A stretch of DNA of 64,000 bases from Pseudomonas sp. BSw22131. Its GTDB lineage: Bacteria > Pseudomonadota > Gammaproteobacteria > Pseudomonadales > Pseudomonadaceae. Under the pieces are notes generated by a model. The model was not told where the DNA came from, made no database searches, and worked only from the letters and a program-made list of their open reading frames with translations. Positions 1 through 9,355 of this stretch are shown here, one piece after another (within the stretch, counting starts at the first letter, position 1; each line of letters opens with the position of its first letter). Made by a program: the position numbers and the translations under genes. The stretch covers positions 2,976,001 to 3,040,000 of the forward strand of contig NZ_CP113949.1 of NCBI RefSeq assembly GCF_026810445.1. The letters run 5' to 3'.

Positions 1-157
1 CGTTGAGGGTGGGCGTGACCCAATTGCCGCTGAGGTGCATCTCCATCGCAATACCGGCGACGCGAGGCTCGGTGGAGTTCTGCAATTGATGATTGCCCAA
101 GGCAAAAAAGAACAGAACAACGGCTAACAGCAATACAGAAAGCGCGCGAGAAGTCAT
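1..157 (-). CDS. ArnT-like glycosyltransferase, N-terminus (partial)
   Basis: Only the first 52 residues are inside the window; the gene continues beyond base 1. The start MTSRALSVLLLAVVLFFFALG is one hydrophobic segment. It is followed by HQLQNSTEPRVAGIAMEMH and a GNWVTPTLN-like stretch, the pattern of the first periplasmic loop of ArnT/PMT-family (GT39/GT83) membrane glycosyltransferases, in which an acidic residue binds the lipid-linked donor. The family transfers sugars such as aminoarabinose from undecaprenyl phosphate to lipid A or other acceptors in the inner membrane. An in-frame ATG at base 190 is an alternative start; neither has a strong ribosome site. It is divergent from the LTA-synthase-like pseudogene, and a histidine phosphatase lies nearby, which fits a cell-envelope modification locus. 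The family call rests on a short N-terminus. Confidence 0.6.
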   Translation of the reverse strand, partial: MTSRALSVLLLAVVLFFFALGNHQLQNSTEPRVAGIAMEMHLSGNWVTPTLN

Positions 158-530
158 CAATTGAATACCGGCCAATGTATATGAGTGCATGTGAGAGGCA
201 GTATAAGCAGGCCATTGTTGAATTCTTGTTAAGCGCATCGCTACTTGCACCCGTTTATTTAAGCGCTATTAATATAAATCATGGATAAAAGACAAGATGC
301 TTTTCACACTGCGCATACCTGATTTTCACAATCCTTGATGGACACTTTTCATACGCTCAATCGGACACATCGACGCTCTTGATTCACCCAAAAGGATATT
401 AATGCAGCACGGTCGTTGAACAAGTATGCGACAGCCCCTCTGGTGCCTCCGGCAAAACGGAAGTGTTAGCCCCAAGGCGTTGCGCCCGATAAAAAGATCA
501 ACTCTCTGCTGCTCCAAAGGAATTTGAAAT
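158..530. other. Divergent intergenic region, no gene seen
   Basis: This 373-base stretch separates the divergently transcribed ArnT-like gene and the LTA-synthase-like pseudogene, so it should hold both promoters. It is AT-richer than the flanks around bases 240-320. A 63-codon open frame on the minus strand (326-517) has no family resemblance and was not accepted. No terminator or clear operator was recognised. Confidence 0.4.
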
Positions 531-2222
531 GTGCATACTCACCTCTCAGCCCCTGTTCGGTTCTTGCTGCTCACGACCGGAACATGGCTCGTTGTTTTCT
601 TTCTCACGCGTTTATTCTTATTCGCAACTCACCTCACAGAAGCCGGGCATCAGCTCGCGAGCACCTTCGCAATAGGCTTGCTTCATGACCTGGCCTTTCT
701 GACTGACGCCGCCTTGCCGCTTGGGCTTTATGTGTTGCTGTGCCCCCTGCGTTGTGGCGCACGCGCGGCCATGGCTGGTTCCTCCAGGGACTCATGACCC
801 TGAGCATATTCGTGATGCTCTTCGTGGCCGTTGCGGAAGGCTTGTTCTGGGATGAGTTCGGCGTGCGATTCAACTTCATCGCAGTCGACTATCTGGTGTA
901 TTCCGATGAGGTACTCAACAACATCCTGGAGTCCTATCCGATCGGCAAACTGCTCAGCGGGCTGGCGGTGGTCGCCAATGCGTTGAGTGTTGGTTTGCAT
1001 CGTCTGGTAACTGCCTCGGTGAAAGCGCCACTTGCGCCGTGGCGCAACCGGTTCCTGATGATCGGGCTGCTTGGGGTGCTGGCCGGCGCGAGTCTGCTGT
1101 GGATCGATCAGGACAATCCGCGCGGTCAGGGCGGCAATGCCTATCAGCGCGAACTGGCGAGCAATGGTCCGTATCAGTTTTTTGCAGCGTTCAGAAACAA
1201 TGAACTCGACTACACACAGTTTTACGGCACCCTGCCCGATGCTGACGTTGCGTCGCGCCTCCGTAACGAACTGGCCGAACCCAACAGTACGTTTATCGGC
1301 AAGGACCCGCTGGACATCCGGCGCATGATCGATAACCCCGGTAACGCACGCACACTGAACATCGTGCTGGTGACCATTGAAAGCCTGAGCGCCAAGTATT
1401 TGGGCAGCAATGGCGACACCCGGGGCCTGACGCCCAATCTCGATAAATTGCGTACGCAAAGCCTGTACTTCAAGAACTTCTACGCCACCGGAACGCGCAC
1501 CGACCGCCGGCTCGAGGCCATTACGCTGTCGATACCGCCCACTCCGGGACGCTCCATCGTCAAGCGCGTGGGTCGTGAAAGTGGCTTCGCCAGCCTGGGG
1601 CAGCAATTGTCAGCAGTGGGCTACGACAGCGTTTTTGTCTATGGCGGCCGGGGCTACTTCGACAACATGAATGCATTCTTCAGCGGCAACGGTTACCGCG
1701 TTGTCGACCAGAGCAGCGTCAAGGAAGAAGACATCCACTTCAAAAACGCCTGGGGGATGGCCGATGAAGACTTGTACCGGCAGGCACTCGCCCTGGCCGA
1801 TGCGGACTTCGCCAGCAAAAAGCCGTTTCTGCTGCAATTGATGACCACCTCTAACCATCGTCCGTATACCTTTCCGGACGGGCGCATTGATATCCCTTCG
1901 GGCAAGGGTCGTGACGGGGCGGTGAAATACACTGACTACGCCATCGGCAAGTTTCTTGAAGATGCGCGCAAGAAACCGTGGTTCGAGAACACACTGTTTA
2001 TCTTCGTCGCGGATCACACGGCAGGCAGTGCCGGCATGGAAGATTTGCCTGTTTCCAACTACCAGATTCCGCTGTTTATCTACGCTCCAGCATTGATACA
2101 GTGTGGAATCGAGGTCCACGCTTGACGATCCATTGATCGCTCGCGCCATTGCCTATTACCAGGTCGCAAGCCACGATTTAAAACAGCAGGTGCTGAACTG
2201 GAAACCCATAGACCTCAAGTAA
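531..2222 (+). pseudogene. LTA synthase / sulfatase-family membrane protein, frameshifted and internally deleted
   Basis: The family consists of inner-membrane proteins with N-terminal transmembrane helices and a periplasmic alkaline-phosphatase-fold sulfatase/phosphoglycerol-transferase domain. The N-terminal frame begins at 531 (MHTHLSAPVRFLLLTTGTW) and stops at 797. The rest is read one frame over from about 740 to 2125. The change occurs at a CCCCC run near 742-746, and one extra C would restore a continuous reading (LYVLLCPPALWRTR). The catalytic-domain landmarks ATGTRTDR and ADHTAGSAG are present. After APALIQ near 2098 the frame ends abruptly at 2125. The authentic C-terminus (DDPLIARAIAYYQVASHDLK) is visible in another frame up to the TAA at 2220-2222, so roughly 60 residues are missing by comparison with the family. 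There are two independent lesions, so the gene is very probably inactive. Confidence 0.8.
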
Positions 2223-2405
2223 TAGCGTGGCAGGCCGCGACGGCACACAACCGTCGCTGCTGCTTGTGGGGTGGTTGAGAGTCCAAGATTCGCTTCCCCT
2301 GACACACCGCCATCGCGGCCTCGCCCTGACTCCTCAACTCCTACAGGATTAGCGGGGGCTTGCGAAGCTTCTGATTCTGGCAAGAAGCTGCCGCTGAAAC
2401 CTAGA
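2223..2405. repeat. Degenerate REP-like intergenic segment
   Basis: The segment contains pieces (CATCGCGGCCTCGCC, then CTCAACTCCTACAGG) that recur in other intergenic regions of this window near 12000, 12190 and 17310. It also contains a CGACGG...CCGTCG pairing near 2237-2257. This looks like a degenerate Pseudomonas REP element between two convergent genes. No coding capacity was accepted. Confidence 0.4.
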
Positions 2406-3098
2406 TCAGTTTTTACTGCCAACAGCCAGCTGTTTCCAGTCGTTAGCGTTCATAAAACCCTGAATCTTGGGCTTGCCCCGCGCATCCAGTGTCAGAAACA
2501 GGGCGCTGTCGTACTCAGCCATTTCGGCGTGCTTAAAGCCTTGCTGGCTTTCCAGATGAGCCATGCAACCGCTGTGAGTGACCAGCACCAGATTCCGGTT
2601 ACTCGCTTTATGCGCAACCACCTGATCGAGCAAAAAAGATTCGCAGTTGTAAAGCCAGTCCTGCGCCTGGACGGCATGGCCGAACATCGAAAACGCCGTT
2701 TGCGTGGTGCGCGTCGAGGGGCTGGTGAGGATGTCTGTACGCTCGAGCCCCAGCGCTTTGAAAGAATCGCCAACGCGCCTGGACACTTCGCTGCCCTGGG
2801 TGGTAATGCCGTCTAGCGGCCCCATGCACGGGTGGCTCGAACGATCGCAACGCTCGGCGTGACGCACCAACACCACCACGCCGCCTGCTGCCCACTGCGC
2901 ATAAAGACCGGACTTGCTCATGTTATCGCCACGTCCCAGATCAACTGGCGAACGCGACCAGATCATATGGCCCGTCGTGAATGCCAGGCAGATAACGATC
3001 AACGTCGCGAGCAACAATTTTTTTCTTTTGGAGAAGTCATAGCGCGAGCGCGGGCTGTCGTATTTTTCGTCCAGTTTGAGTCTGAAAGCGGCGCTCAT
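2406..3098 (-). CDS. Membrane-anchored histidine phosphatase (Ais/PmrG-like)
   Basis: The protein has 230 residues. Residues about 25-48 (KKLLLATLIVICLAFTTGHM) form a single N-terminal membrane anchor. The phosphohistidine motif VVVLVRHAERCD follows, with the RHAE catalytic loop, and a second catalytic His lies in VLVTHSGCM. This is the branch-2 histidine phosphatase layout of Ais/PmrG-type proteins, some of which remove phosphate from lipopolysaccharide core heptose. The catalytic domain would face the periplasm. It is convergent with the LTA-synthase-like pseudogene and close to the ArnT-like gene, so an envelope phosphate function is inferred from context. The substrate is unproven. Confidence 0.75.
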   Translation of the reverse strand: MSAAFRLKLDEKYDSPRSRYDFSKRKKLLLATLIVICLAFTTGHMIWSRSPVDLGRGDNMSKSGLYAQWAAGGVVVLVRHAERCDRSSHPCMGPLDGITTQGSEVSRRVGDSFKALGLERTDILTSPSTRTTQTAFSMFGHAVQAQDWLYNCESFLLDQVVAHKASNRNLVLVTHSGCMAHLESQQGFKHAEMAEYDSALFLTLDARGKPKIQGFMNANDWKQLAVGSKN

Positions 3099-3323
3099 GA
3101 GTGTTCTCCAGTGACTTGGCCCAAAGGCTAATCACTGGTGTGTCGCGGAGAGGTCAATGAGGTGTGAATTTTCTGTTGAATCGGGCCAATAAAAGAAACA
3201 GGGCCGACATCAGGATAAATTCTGAACTGTTTGCGCTGCAGTGTTTCTATCCTTTTGCGCTGCAAGTCGCCAGCGTGACAAGTGCTGGCACGTAATTGAC
3301 ACACTGACCCAGAAGGCCAAGCC

Positions 3324-3671
3324 ATGAATACGTTCATCCCGTTAGAAAAGCTTTCAGATACCGATCTCAGCGAATTCCAGGAGGTCTGGCTGACGTCTCA
3401 GGAAACTCATCCGCAAGACCCTTCTCACGAGCACAGCGTGTGCCTGTGGCGAGTGGACCGCGTATTGACCCAGGATGTCGAGATCGATGAATCCTATTTT
3501 CAGGCCTTACCGTGCCTCTGGTTACGCGTCGATGCTCTGACCGACAAACCGGCTATAGAACACGTCCAGCACGCCTTGAAGGCCCGGCTGGACGAACAGG
3601 GCCTGACCGGCGAATTTTTCCCTGAAAAACAGGTGGAACAGGACAACGAGGCACGAGACCTGCGCAGTTGA
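3324..3671 (+). CDS. Hypothetical protein, 115 residues
   Basis: This is a soluble acidic protein with no signal peptide or membrane segment. It starts MNTFIPLEKLSDTDLSEFQE, and an AGAAGGCCAAGCC stretch upstream can act as a ribosome site. The middle is Trp/Leu-rich (CLWRVDRVL, LPCLWLRVDAL) and the C-terminus is charged. The codon usage looks typical of the neighbourhood. I do not recognise the family. It stands alone between the histidine phosphatase and the sensor kinase. Confidence 0.6.
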   Translation: MNTFIPLEKLSDTDLSEFQEVWLTSQETHPQDPSHEHSVCLWRVDRVLTQDVEIDESYFQALPCLWLRVDALTDKPAIEHVQHALKARLDEQGLTGEFFPEKQVEQDNEARDLRS

Positions 3672-4123
3672 TTGAAACCCCGTGCTGCTCGTGAACGCAC
3701 CACCGTTCCTGTTCTACCAAGGCGTGCCATTGGCCGCTTTCCATCGACCTGGCCCTTGCTGGCCGGCGTCGATGGCAGATGTCGGCGCACGAGAGGATCA
3801 TCGCTTTGCGCAGGCACTCTGGCAGCGCCCACTTGCCACAAATCGACTGAGCAACGAGTTCGCCTCAGCGCGCAGCTTTCTCTGTCCGGCCGTTTTTCCT
3901 TCATTTACCTATGAAAATGAGTGATTTATCGAAAGAAATTTCATGAACGCTGCTCAAGTGCGTGCGTGCGTGGTCTCACCTGAAGAAGACGCCTAGCCAG
4001 CCGGGGCTACTGGTTTCAAAAAATGTTGACGGTGCCGCTCTGGCACAATGCCACGACTGGTGCTCTGTTAGTGCTCTCATGAGCTGCGGTTTTGATGGGT
4101 GAACATGTGGATGACTGTCTGAG
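3672..4123. other. Gap before the sensor kinase, no supported gene
   Basis: An 80-codon plus frame at 3682-3924 opens with GTG, has no ribosome site and resembles no family known to me. It may be debris of an older gene. The rest probably contains the kinase promoter. No palindromic operator or terminator stood out. Confidence 0.35.
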
Positions 4124-6541
4124 ATGAGCAATTTTCCTGATCTGCCTGCAGGCGGCGCCAACCTGGGCCGCTTAGTGCGGGCCACTGACTGGTCGAACAC
4201 AGCCTTGGGGCCACGTGAACACTGGTCGCCCGATTTCATCGCGTCCATGAGCGTGATGCTTAACTCTGCCGAAAGCGTCTATCTGGTCTGGGGCCCCGAG
4301 CGCCTGCTGTTTTTCAACGACGCCTTCCACCGTGTCTTGCCCGGGCTCTCCCGTAAAGCATTGGGCCGCCCTGCCCACGAGGTCCTCGGCAGCGCCTGGC
4401 GGGACATGCAGCCCTATGCCGAAAAGGCATTTGCCGGTGAAAGCAGCCGGGTCAAAAATCAGCGCCTGACCATCCGCCGTAACGGCCTCAATGAAAACAC
4501 CTGGTGGTCATTGTCGTTCAGCCCGCTTTACGACGACACAGGTTCGGTCGCCGGCTTGTTTTGCCAGATCGACGAAACCACCGATCAGATGCGCACTGAA
4601 ACCCGTCTGGATGAAAACGAGGCGTTCACTGACCGCGTGCTCGCCAGCATCAATGACTGCATCAAGGTGCTCGACCTTGATGGCAAGCTGACCTTCATGA
4701 GTGAGGGTGGCAAGAAAATCATGGAAGTCAGTGACTTCAATGCCATTCGCGGTTGCCCATGGCCTGACTTTTGGCAGGATCAGGGCAATGTCGACGCCAT
4801 GGCGGCCGTTCAGGCGGCGCGGGAAGGACGCTTCGCGAGCTTTACCGGCGTGGCGCAGACAATGGCGGGCAACAAGAAGTGGTGGCACGTTCAGGCGAGC
4901 CCGATTCTGGGCAAGGACGGACACCCTGAGAAAATCCTCTGCGTTTCACGGGATATCACCAGCCTCAGGGAAGCCGAAGCGTCCTTGCGCGCGCTTAACG
5001 AATCCCTCGAACAACGGGTCATAGAACGTACCCAGGACCGTGATCGCATCTGGCGATTGTCTGCTGACCTGATGCTGGTGGCTTACTTTGACGGCGGCAT
5101 CTTTGCCGTGAACCCGGCCTGGAATCAGGTGCTCGGCTATACGGAGAAACAGCTGGTCGGCACGCCGTTCCTCGATCTTGTTCACCCCGACGACATGCTC
5201 GAGACCGAGTCCGCAGCGGCGCAGCTGCGTGAGGGCAAAGTGTTCAGCGGCTTCAAGAACCGCTACCGCCATGCTGACGGCAGCTACCGGATGATTGCCT
5301 GGACGGCGGTGCCGGACAATCAGTTCATTCATGCCGTGGGCCGGGACATTCAGGCTGAAGAGCAAGCCAAGGAAGCGTTGCGCCAGTCCGAAGATGCGCT
5401 TCGTCAGTCACAAAAGCTGGAAGCCATCGGACAGCTGACAGGTGGGGTCGCCCACGACTTCAACAACTTGCTGACCGTCATCAAATCCTGCGCCGACTTA
5501 TTGAAAAACACGTCGCTGGCCGAAGCTCGCCGGCTCAAGTATGTGGACGCGATCTCCAGCACTGTGGACCGCGCGGCCCGCCTGACCGGACAACTGTTGA
5601 CCTTCGCCCGGCGTCAGGCACTTAGGCCGGAAGTGTTCAACGCCGGGCAAAGTGTGCTGCGCGTCGGCGAGATGATGGACAGCCTGACCGGGGCGCGCAT
5701 CAAGGTCACGATCAGCGTTCCGGACGAGCCGTGCTTCGTTAACGCCGACGGCAGTCAGTTCGACACGGCGCTGGTGAACATGGCGGTCAACGCTCGCGAC
5801 GCCATGGAGGGAGAAGGCACGCTCTCCATCAAAGTGGCGAGCGCACAATGTTTACCGTCGGTTCGCTCCCATCCGCAGCGGGCCGGGCATTACGTCACGG
5901 TGTCGTTGAGCGACACCGGTTCGGGCATCCATCCTGACAAACTGAGTGTGATCTTCGAGCCGTTCTACACCACCAAGGGTGTCGGCCAGGGCACCGGGCT
6001 CGGATTGTCTCAGGTGTATGGATTCGCAAAGCAGTCAGGCGGCGAGATTCTGGTGGACAGCGAGTACGGTAAAGGCAGCACCTTCACCCTCTACCTACCG
6101 AGTGCTACGCCGGATGGCGCCGCCCGTGAAGAAGCCGTTAGCTCAGCCAGCCACACTGACCTTGCGCTGTGCGTGCTAATGGTGGAAGACAACGAGGACA
6201 TCGGGATTTTCACCTCGCAGACCCTCGAACATCTGGGTTTCCAGGTGTTGTGGGTGTCTGACGGTCAAAGCGCGCTGGATGCACTGGGAAGCCACCCCGA
6301 GAGTTTTCAGGTGGTGTTTTCCGATATTTCGATGCCGGGTATGAGCGGCATCGAGCTCTTCGGTGAAATCGAGGCCCGTTACCCCTGGTTGCCGGTGGTG
6401 CTGACCACGGGCTACAACGACGATTACGCGCATTTGAGTGGAGAGCAGACACGGCGCTTCGATCTGCTGCAAAAGCCCTACTCCACCGACGCGTTGTCGG
6501 CGCTGCTGCATAAGGTGGTGATGGACCGGGTGAGTGGCTGA
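4124..6541 (+). CDS. PAS-domain hybrid sensor histidine kinase
   Basis: The 805-residue protein has no transmembrane segment, so it is probably a cytoplasmic sensor. Three PAS-type segments can be followed: about residues 35-150, 165-290 (ending in VSRDITSLREAE) and 310-420. A coiled-coil linker rich in EQAKEALRQSEDAL leads into the HisKA box GGVAHDFNNLL, with phospho-acceptor His444. The HATPase N and G boxes follow (NMAVNARDAM, DTGSGI, GTGLGLSQVYG). A C-terminal receiver domain starts at LCVLMVEDNED; its phospho-acceptor is Asp734 in FSDISMP and the conserved Lys is in LLQKPY. The HDFNNLL box is typical of the HWE-distinct PAS hybrid kinases common in Pseudomonas. No response regulator or output gene is adjacent, so the partner is unknown. 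The signal is also unknown. Confidence 0.9.
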   Translation: MSNFPDLPAGGANLGRLVRATDWSNTALGPREHWSPDFIASMSVMLNSAESVYLVWGPERLLFFNDAFHRVLPGLSRKALGRPAHEVLGSAWRDMQPYAEKAFAGESSRVKNQRLTIRRNGLNENTWWSLSFSPLYDDTGSVAGLFCQIDETTDQMRTETRLDENEAFTDRVLASINDCIKVLDLDGKLTFMSEGGKKIMEVSDFNAIRGCPWPDFWQDQGNVDAMAAVQAAREGRFASFTGVAQTMAGNKKWWHVQASPILGKDGHPEKILCVSRDITSLREAEASLRALNESLEQRVIERTQDRDRIWRLSADLMLVAYFDGGIFAVNPAWNQVLGYTEKQLVGTPFLDLVHPDDMLETESAAAQLREGKVFSGFKNRYRHADGSYRMIAWTAVPDNQFIHAVGRDIQAEEQAKEALRQSEDALRQSQKLEAIGQLTGGVAHDFNNLLTVIKSCADLLKNTSLAEARRLKYVDAISSTVDRAARLTGQLLTFARRQALRPEVFNAGQSVLRVGEMMDSLTGARIKVTISVPDEPCFVNADGSQFDTALVNMAVNARDAMEGEGTLSIKVASAQCLPSVRSHPQRAGHYVTVSLSDTGSGIHPDKLSVIFEPFYTTKGVGQGTGLGLSQVYGFAKQSGGEILVDSEYGKGSTFTLYLPSATPDGAAREEAVSSASHTDLALCVLMVEDNEDIGIFTSQTLEHLGFQVLWVSDGQSALDALGSHPESFQVVFSDISMPGMSGIELFGEIEARYPWLPVVLTTGYNDDYAHLSGEQTRRFDLLQKPYSTDALSALLHKVVMDRVSG

Positions 6542-6700
6542 TAGCAGTTACCGTCCCGCAGGACTGCCGATCTGATACGAAACGACGTGTCGACGAAGTG
6601 CGGGTAAGACCAGATACCTCACATGCAAAAGCTTCGGGGTGAAGCCGCGCTCAAACAATGAGGCAAGTGGTTGAAGCGCTGAGACAAAAATTCCTGACCA
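6542..6700. other. Short gap downstream of the kinase
   Basis: No gene or terminator was recognised. It leads directly into the transporter remnant that follows. Confidence 0.3.
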
Positions 6701-6802
6701 ATGTCAGGAAAAATTGTTGCCGACGGCTCGCCCAGACAGATTCTGGTCGAGCCGGACAACGAACGGACACGGCGCTTTCTCAACCTTGTGGAGCAGCGTT
6801 AA
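6701..6802 (+). pseudogene. C-terminal remnant of an amino-acid ABC transporter ATPase
   Basis: Reading from 6701, the 33 codons give SGKIVADGSPRQILVEP then DNERTRRFLNLVEQR and a TAA. This closely matches the last 30 residues of GlnQ/HisP-type ATPases, which end in a [DK]xGxIVExGxPxxIF...R[TA]xxFL pattern. No Walker motifs or other part of the ATPase precede it; the preceding codons in this frame contain stops. It is the 3' stump of a deleted transporter operon next to another deletion scar (see 6836-8874). Confidence 0.65.
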
Positions 6803-6835
6803 TGCCGCAACGCTGATGCCACAAGGACTGAGTGA

Positions 6836-7790
6836 TCAGGCCGCAGGTTTAAGAATCACCTTGGTCCAGCCTTCATCCCGATTGTCGAAATGCTTGTAGG
6901 CATCCGGACCTTCTTCCAGCTTAAGGCTGTGAGAGATGATCTGTGCAGGGTTGGCGCGGCCATGGTGGATCAGCTCTGCCAGTCGGCGGTTGTAGACTTT
7001 GACGTTGGCTTGACCGGTGCGGATCTGCTGACCTTTGAACCAGAACGAACCGAAGTCGAAGGCCATTTTGCCCTCCTTCGCCAGGTCGTTTTTGGCGCCC
7101 GGATCCTGAGGTACAAACACGCCAACGACACCGATGCCACCGGTGGCCTTGGTCGAGGCCACCAGGTTGTTCATCGTCAGGTGGTTGGCCTCATGGCCGT
7201 GACGGTCGCAGCACTGGTAGCCCACGCATTCGCAGCCGCGGTCGGTGCCTTTGCCATTGGTAGCGTTCAGGATCTGATCAACCGCTTCCTGCTCCACCGA
7301 GTTGATCGGCGTGGCACCGAGTTTGGCCGCCAGTGCAAGCCGGTCCGGGTGGTTATCGACGACAAACACCTGTGATGCGCCGCGAATCATTGCCGAATGG
7401 GCTGCCATCAAGCCAACCGGCCCTGCCCCATAGATGGCAATGCTCTCGCCGGGGAGCAATCCCGCCAGTTCAGTCGCATGCCATCCGGTTGGGAAGATAT
7501 CGGAGAGCATGACGTAGTCGTTTTCTTTTTCAGCCGCGTCCTCTGGCAACACCAGGCAGTTGAAGTCCGCATAGGGCACCCGAAGAAGCTCTGCCTGACC
7601 GCCCTCATAAGGGCCCATGTCGGCAAATCCATACGCTGCACCCGCACTGCCCGGGTTGGCCGTCAGACAGAACCCGGTCAGGCCCTTCTCACAGTTTTCG
7701 CAAAACCCACAGCCAATGTTGAATGGCAGACAGACAATGTCACCCACTTTGACGCGGTCCACGCCCTTGCCGACTTCAGATCCGCTTTGA
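6836..7790 (-). pseudogene. Zinc-dependent alcohol/formaldehyde dehydrogenase, 5'-truncated
   Basis: The readable frame begins within ...EVGKGVDRVKVGDIVCLPF and runs to 6836. It keeps the structural-zinc cysteine cluster (NIGCGFCENCEKGLTGFC), the nucleotide-binding GAGPVGLMAA loop and the C-terminal half typical of the glutathione-independent formaldehyde dehydrogenase-like medium-chain dehydrogenases (about 390-400 residues). The first 80 or so residues are absent, including the catalytic-zinc Cys and the GHE motif. At the 5' end the sequence passes without a gap into the 3' end of the lipoprotein hydrolase gene, in a different frame. A GTG at 7762 could start a shorter product, but it would lack the catalytic zinc site. 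It is almost certainly non-functional. Confidence 0.85.
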
Positions 7791-8874
7791 GGCGCTGGCC
7801 TGCGTACTCCTGGGCCTGCTGAGCCTTGGCGACCACGGCTGCGGTGCCAAAGAACTCGTGGGTCACGCCGCTGTACACCTGACGTTCGACGCTGACACCG
7901 GCACGGCGCAGAGCCGTTTCCAGTTGGGCGCCGTCATCACGCAGCGGGTCGATTTCCGCGTTGATCACAGTGACTGGCGGCAAGCCTTTGAGGTCTGCAT
8001 GAACCAGATCGATGCGCGGGTCTTTCACGTCAGCCGGGCTCTTGGTCACGTTGTTGATGAACCACAGCATCATCGGACGGTTGAGTGGAGCGGCATCGGC
8101 GTACTTCATGTACGACTCGGTGTTGGTGTCGCTCTGCGCAACCGGATACACCGCCAGCACGTGCTTGGGCTGGGTCAGGCCGGCTTTATGCGCGGCGACG
8201 GCAGTGGCCACAGCAAGGTTGCCGCCCGCACTTTCGCCTGCCAACGCCAGGCGTTTTGGATCGCCGTTGACCGAAGAAGCATTGCGCGTCAGCCAGCGAT
8301 AGGCCGCCAGTGCATCGTCGTGGGCTGCCGGGAATTTATTTTCCGGCGCCTGACGATAATCCACAGAGATCACCACGGCATTGGCTTGTCTGGACAGGCC
8401 GCGTGCGCCGCCGTCATAGACGTTGCGATCAGCAAATACCCAGCCGCCGCCATGGAAGTACAGCACAACGGGGAACGGGCCTGTGCCGGTTGGCGTGTAT
8501 ACCGTGGCTGGGAGATTGCCTGCCGCGCCGGGTACTACGGTGTCTCGCGACGTCACGCCAGGCACAAGGGCTGACGGCGAGCTGTCACGTTTCTCATCGG
8601 CCAACACGCCTTTTACGGCGTCAGCGATGGTTGGCTGCATGCGCGCTTCGGCCGGGGTAATTTTCTCGACGGCCTTGGCATCGAAGCTGGCGAACTTGTT
8701 CAGGACGGTCTGCATGTCCGAGTCAGTGCGGAACATGCTTTTGGTACCGCTGACGGCAAGCTCCGACAATGATTTCTTCTCCGGGTCTCTGGCGCAACCG
8801 GAGAGCATGACGGCAACACCCACCGCGGATGCCAGCAATAGGGTGGTTTTTCGATAATGGCCGGTGTTTATCAC
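7678..8874 (-). CDS. Lipoprotein alpha/beta hydrolase, 3' end fused by deletion
   Basis: The chosen start is GTG at 8874 (VINTGHYRKTTLLLASAVGV), preceded by a GAGGCG ribosome site. The signal peptide ends in a lipobox, MLSGC, so the protein should be a lipid-anchored exported esterase. It has the HSL/arylacetamide-deacetylase signature: oxyanion HGGGWV, nucleophile elbow GESAGGN, Asp in EIDPLRDDG, and the catalytic His in THEF. After GQRLKADLK near 7790 the frame runs into dehydrogenase DNA and adds about 29 unrelated residues before the stop at 7678. The catalytic triad is complete, so activity may survive. The native stop codon is missing. Confidence 0.75.
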   Translation of the reverse strand: MINTGHYRKTTLLLASAVGVAVMLSGCARDPEKKSLSELAVSGTKSMFRTDSDMQTVLNKFASFDAKAVEKITPAEARMQPTIADAVKGVLADEKRDSSPSALVPGVTSRDTVVPGAAGNLPATVYTPTGTGPFPVVLYFHGGGWVFADRNVYDGGARGLSRQANAVVISVDYRQAPENKFPAAHDDALAAYRWLTRNASSVNGDPKRLALAGESAGGNLAVATAVAAHKAGLTQPKHVLAVYPVAQSDTNTESYMKYADAAPLNRPMMLWFINNVTKSPADVKDPRIDLVHADLKGLPPVTVINAEIDPLRDDGAQLETALRRAGVSVERQVYSGVTHEFFGTAAVVAKAQQAQEYAGQRLKADLKSARAWTASKWVTLSVCHSTLAVGFAKTVRRA

Positions 8875-9115
8875 TGTAGAACGCCTCTTTTTTTGAACTT
8901 TCTTGGTGCAAGCGGCAGGTTTCAAAGTTGCCGTTGGCTTCAAGTAGGTTCAAAAATCGCCCACGTGCGTTCCACGTTTGTTAACGCGGGTCCGATGAGC
9001 GGTAGCGATTGCGCGCAACATCAGGTACGTCGTGCGAAGGTTAGAGGCTGTGAACGAAAGGCTTTGAACGAGGGTATTACCCCTCGTTTTGTTTGACGAA
9101 GTGGTGACCTGGCGA

Positions 9116-9274
9116 TCAATGCTTCGCGGGGTGATCCGGGTCAATCAGCGGCACGGTGGCATCCCGACCGAGCTGTGAGCCCGGATCTTCATTACCCGGA
9201 TCAATATCAGACGGCTCATCATCATTTTCCGGAGTATTTAATTGATCGTCTTCCGATACGGTTTTTGCAGTCAT
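9116..9274 (-). CDS. Small acidic hypothetical protein, 52 residues
   Basis: The frame starts ATG ACT GCA AAA at 9274 behind an AAGGAGAG ribosome site with good spacing. The product (MTAKTVSEDDQLNTPENDDE and onward, ending PDHPAKH) is rich in Asp, Glu, Pro and Asn, looks disordered, and has no signal peptide. Proteins of this kind are common in Pseudomonas and have no assigned role. The strong ribosome site and the composition support a real gene. Confidence 0.6.
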   Translation of the reverse strand: MTAKTVSEDDQLNTPENDDEPSDIDPGNEDPGSQLGRDATVPLIDPDHPAKH

Positions 9275-9355
9275 GACGCTCTCCTTGGTTATGTCCTTAA
9301 CGTTTGACGGGGTTTAAGCAGCTCCTCCTCGCAAACTCCACTCAAATCTTGCGCC

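Noticed and set aside
3682..3924. Possible 80-residue protein before the sensor kinase
   Set aside because: GTG start without a ribosome site, no recognisable family, odd amino-acid mix.
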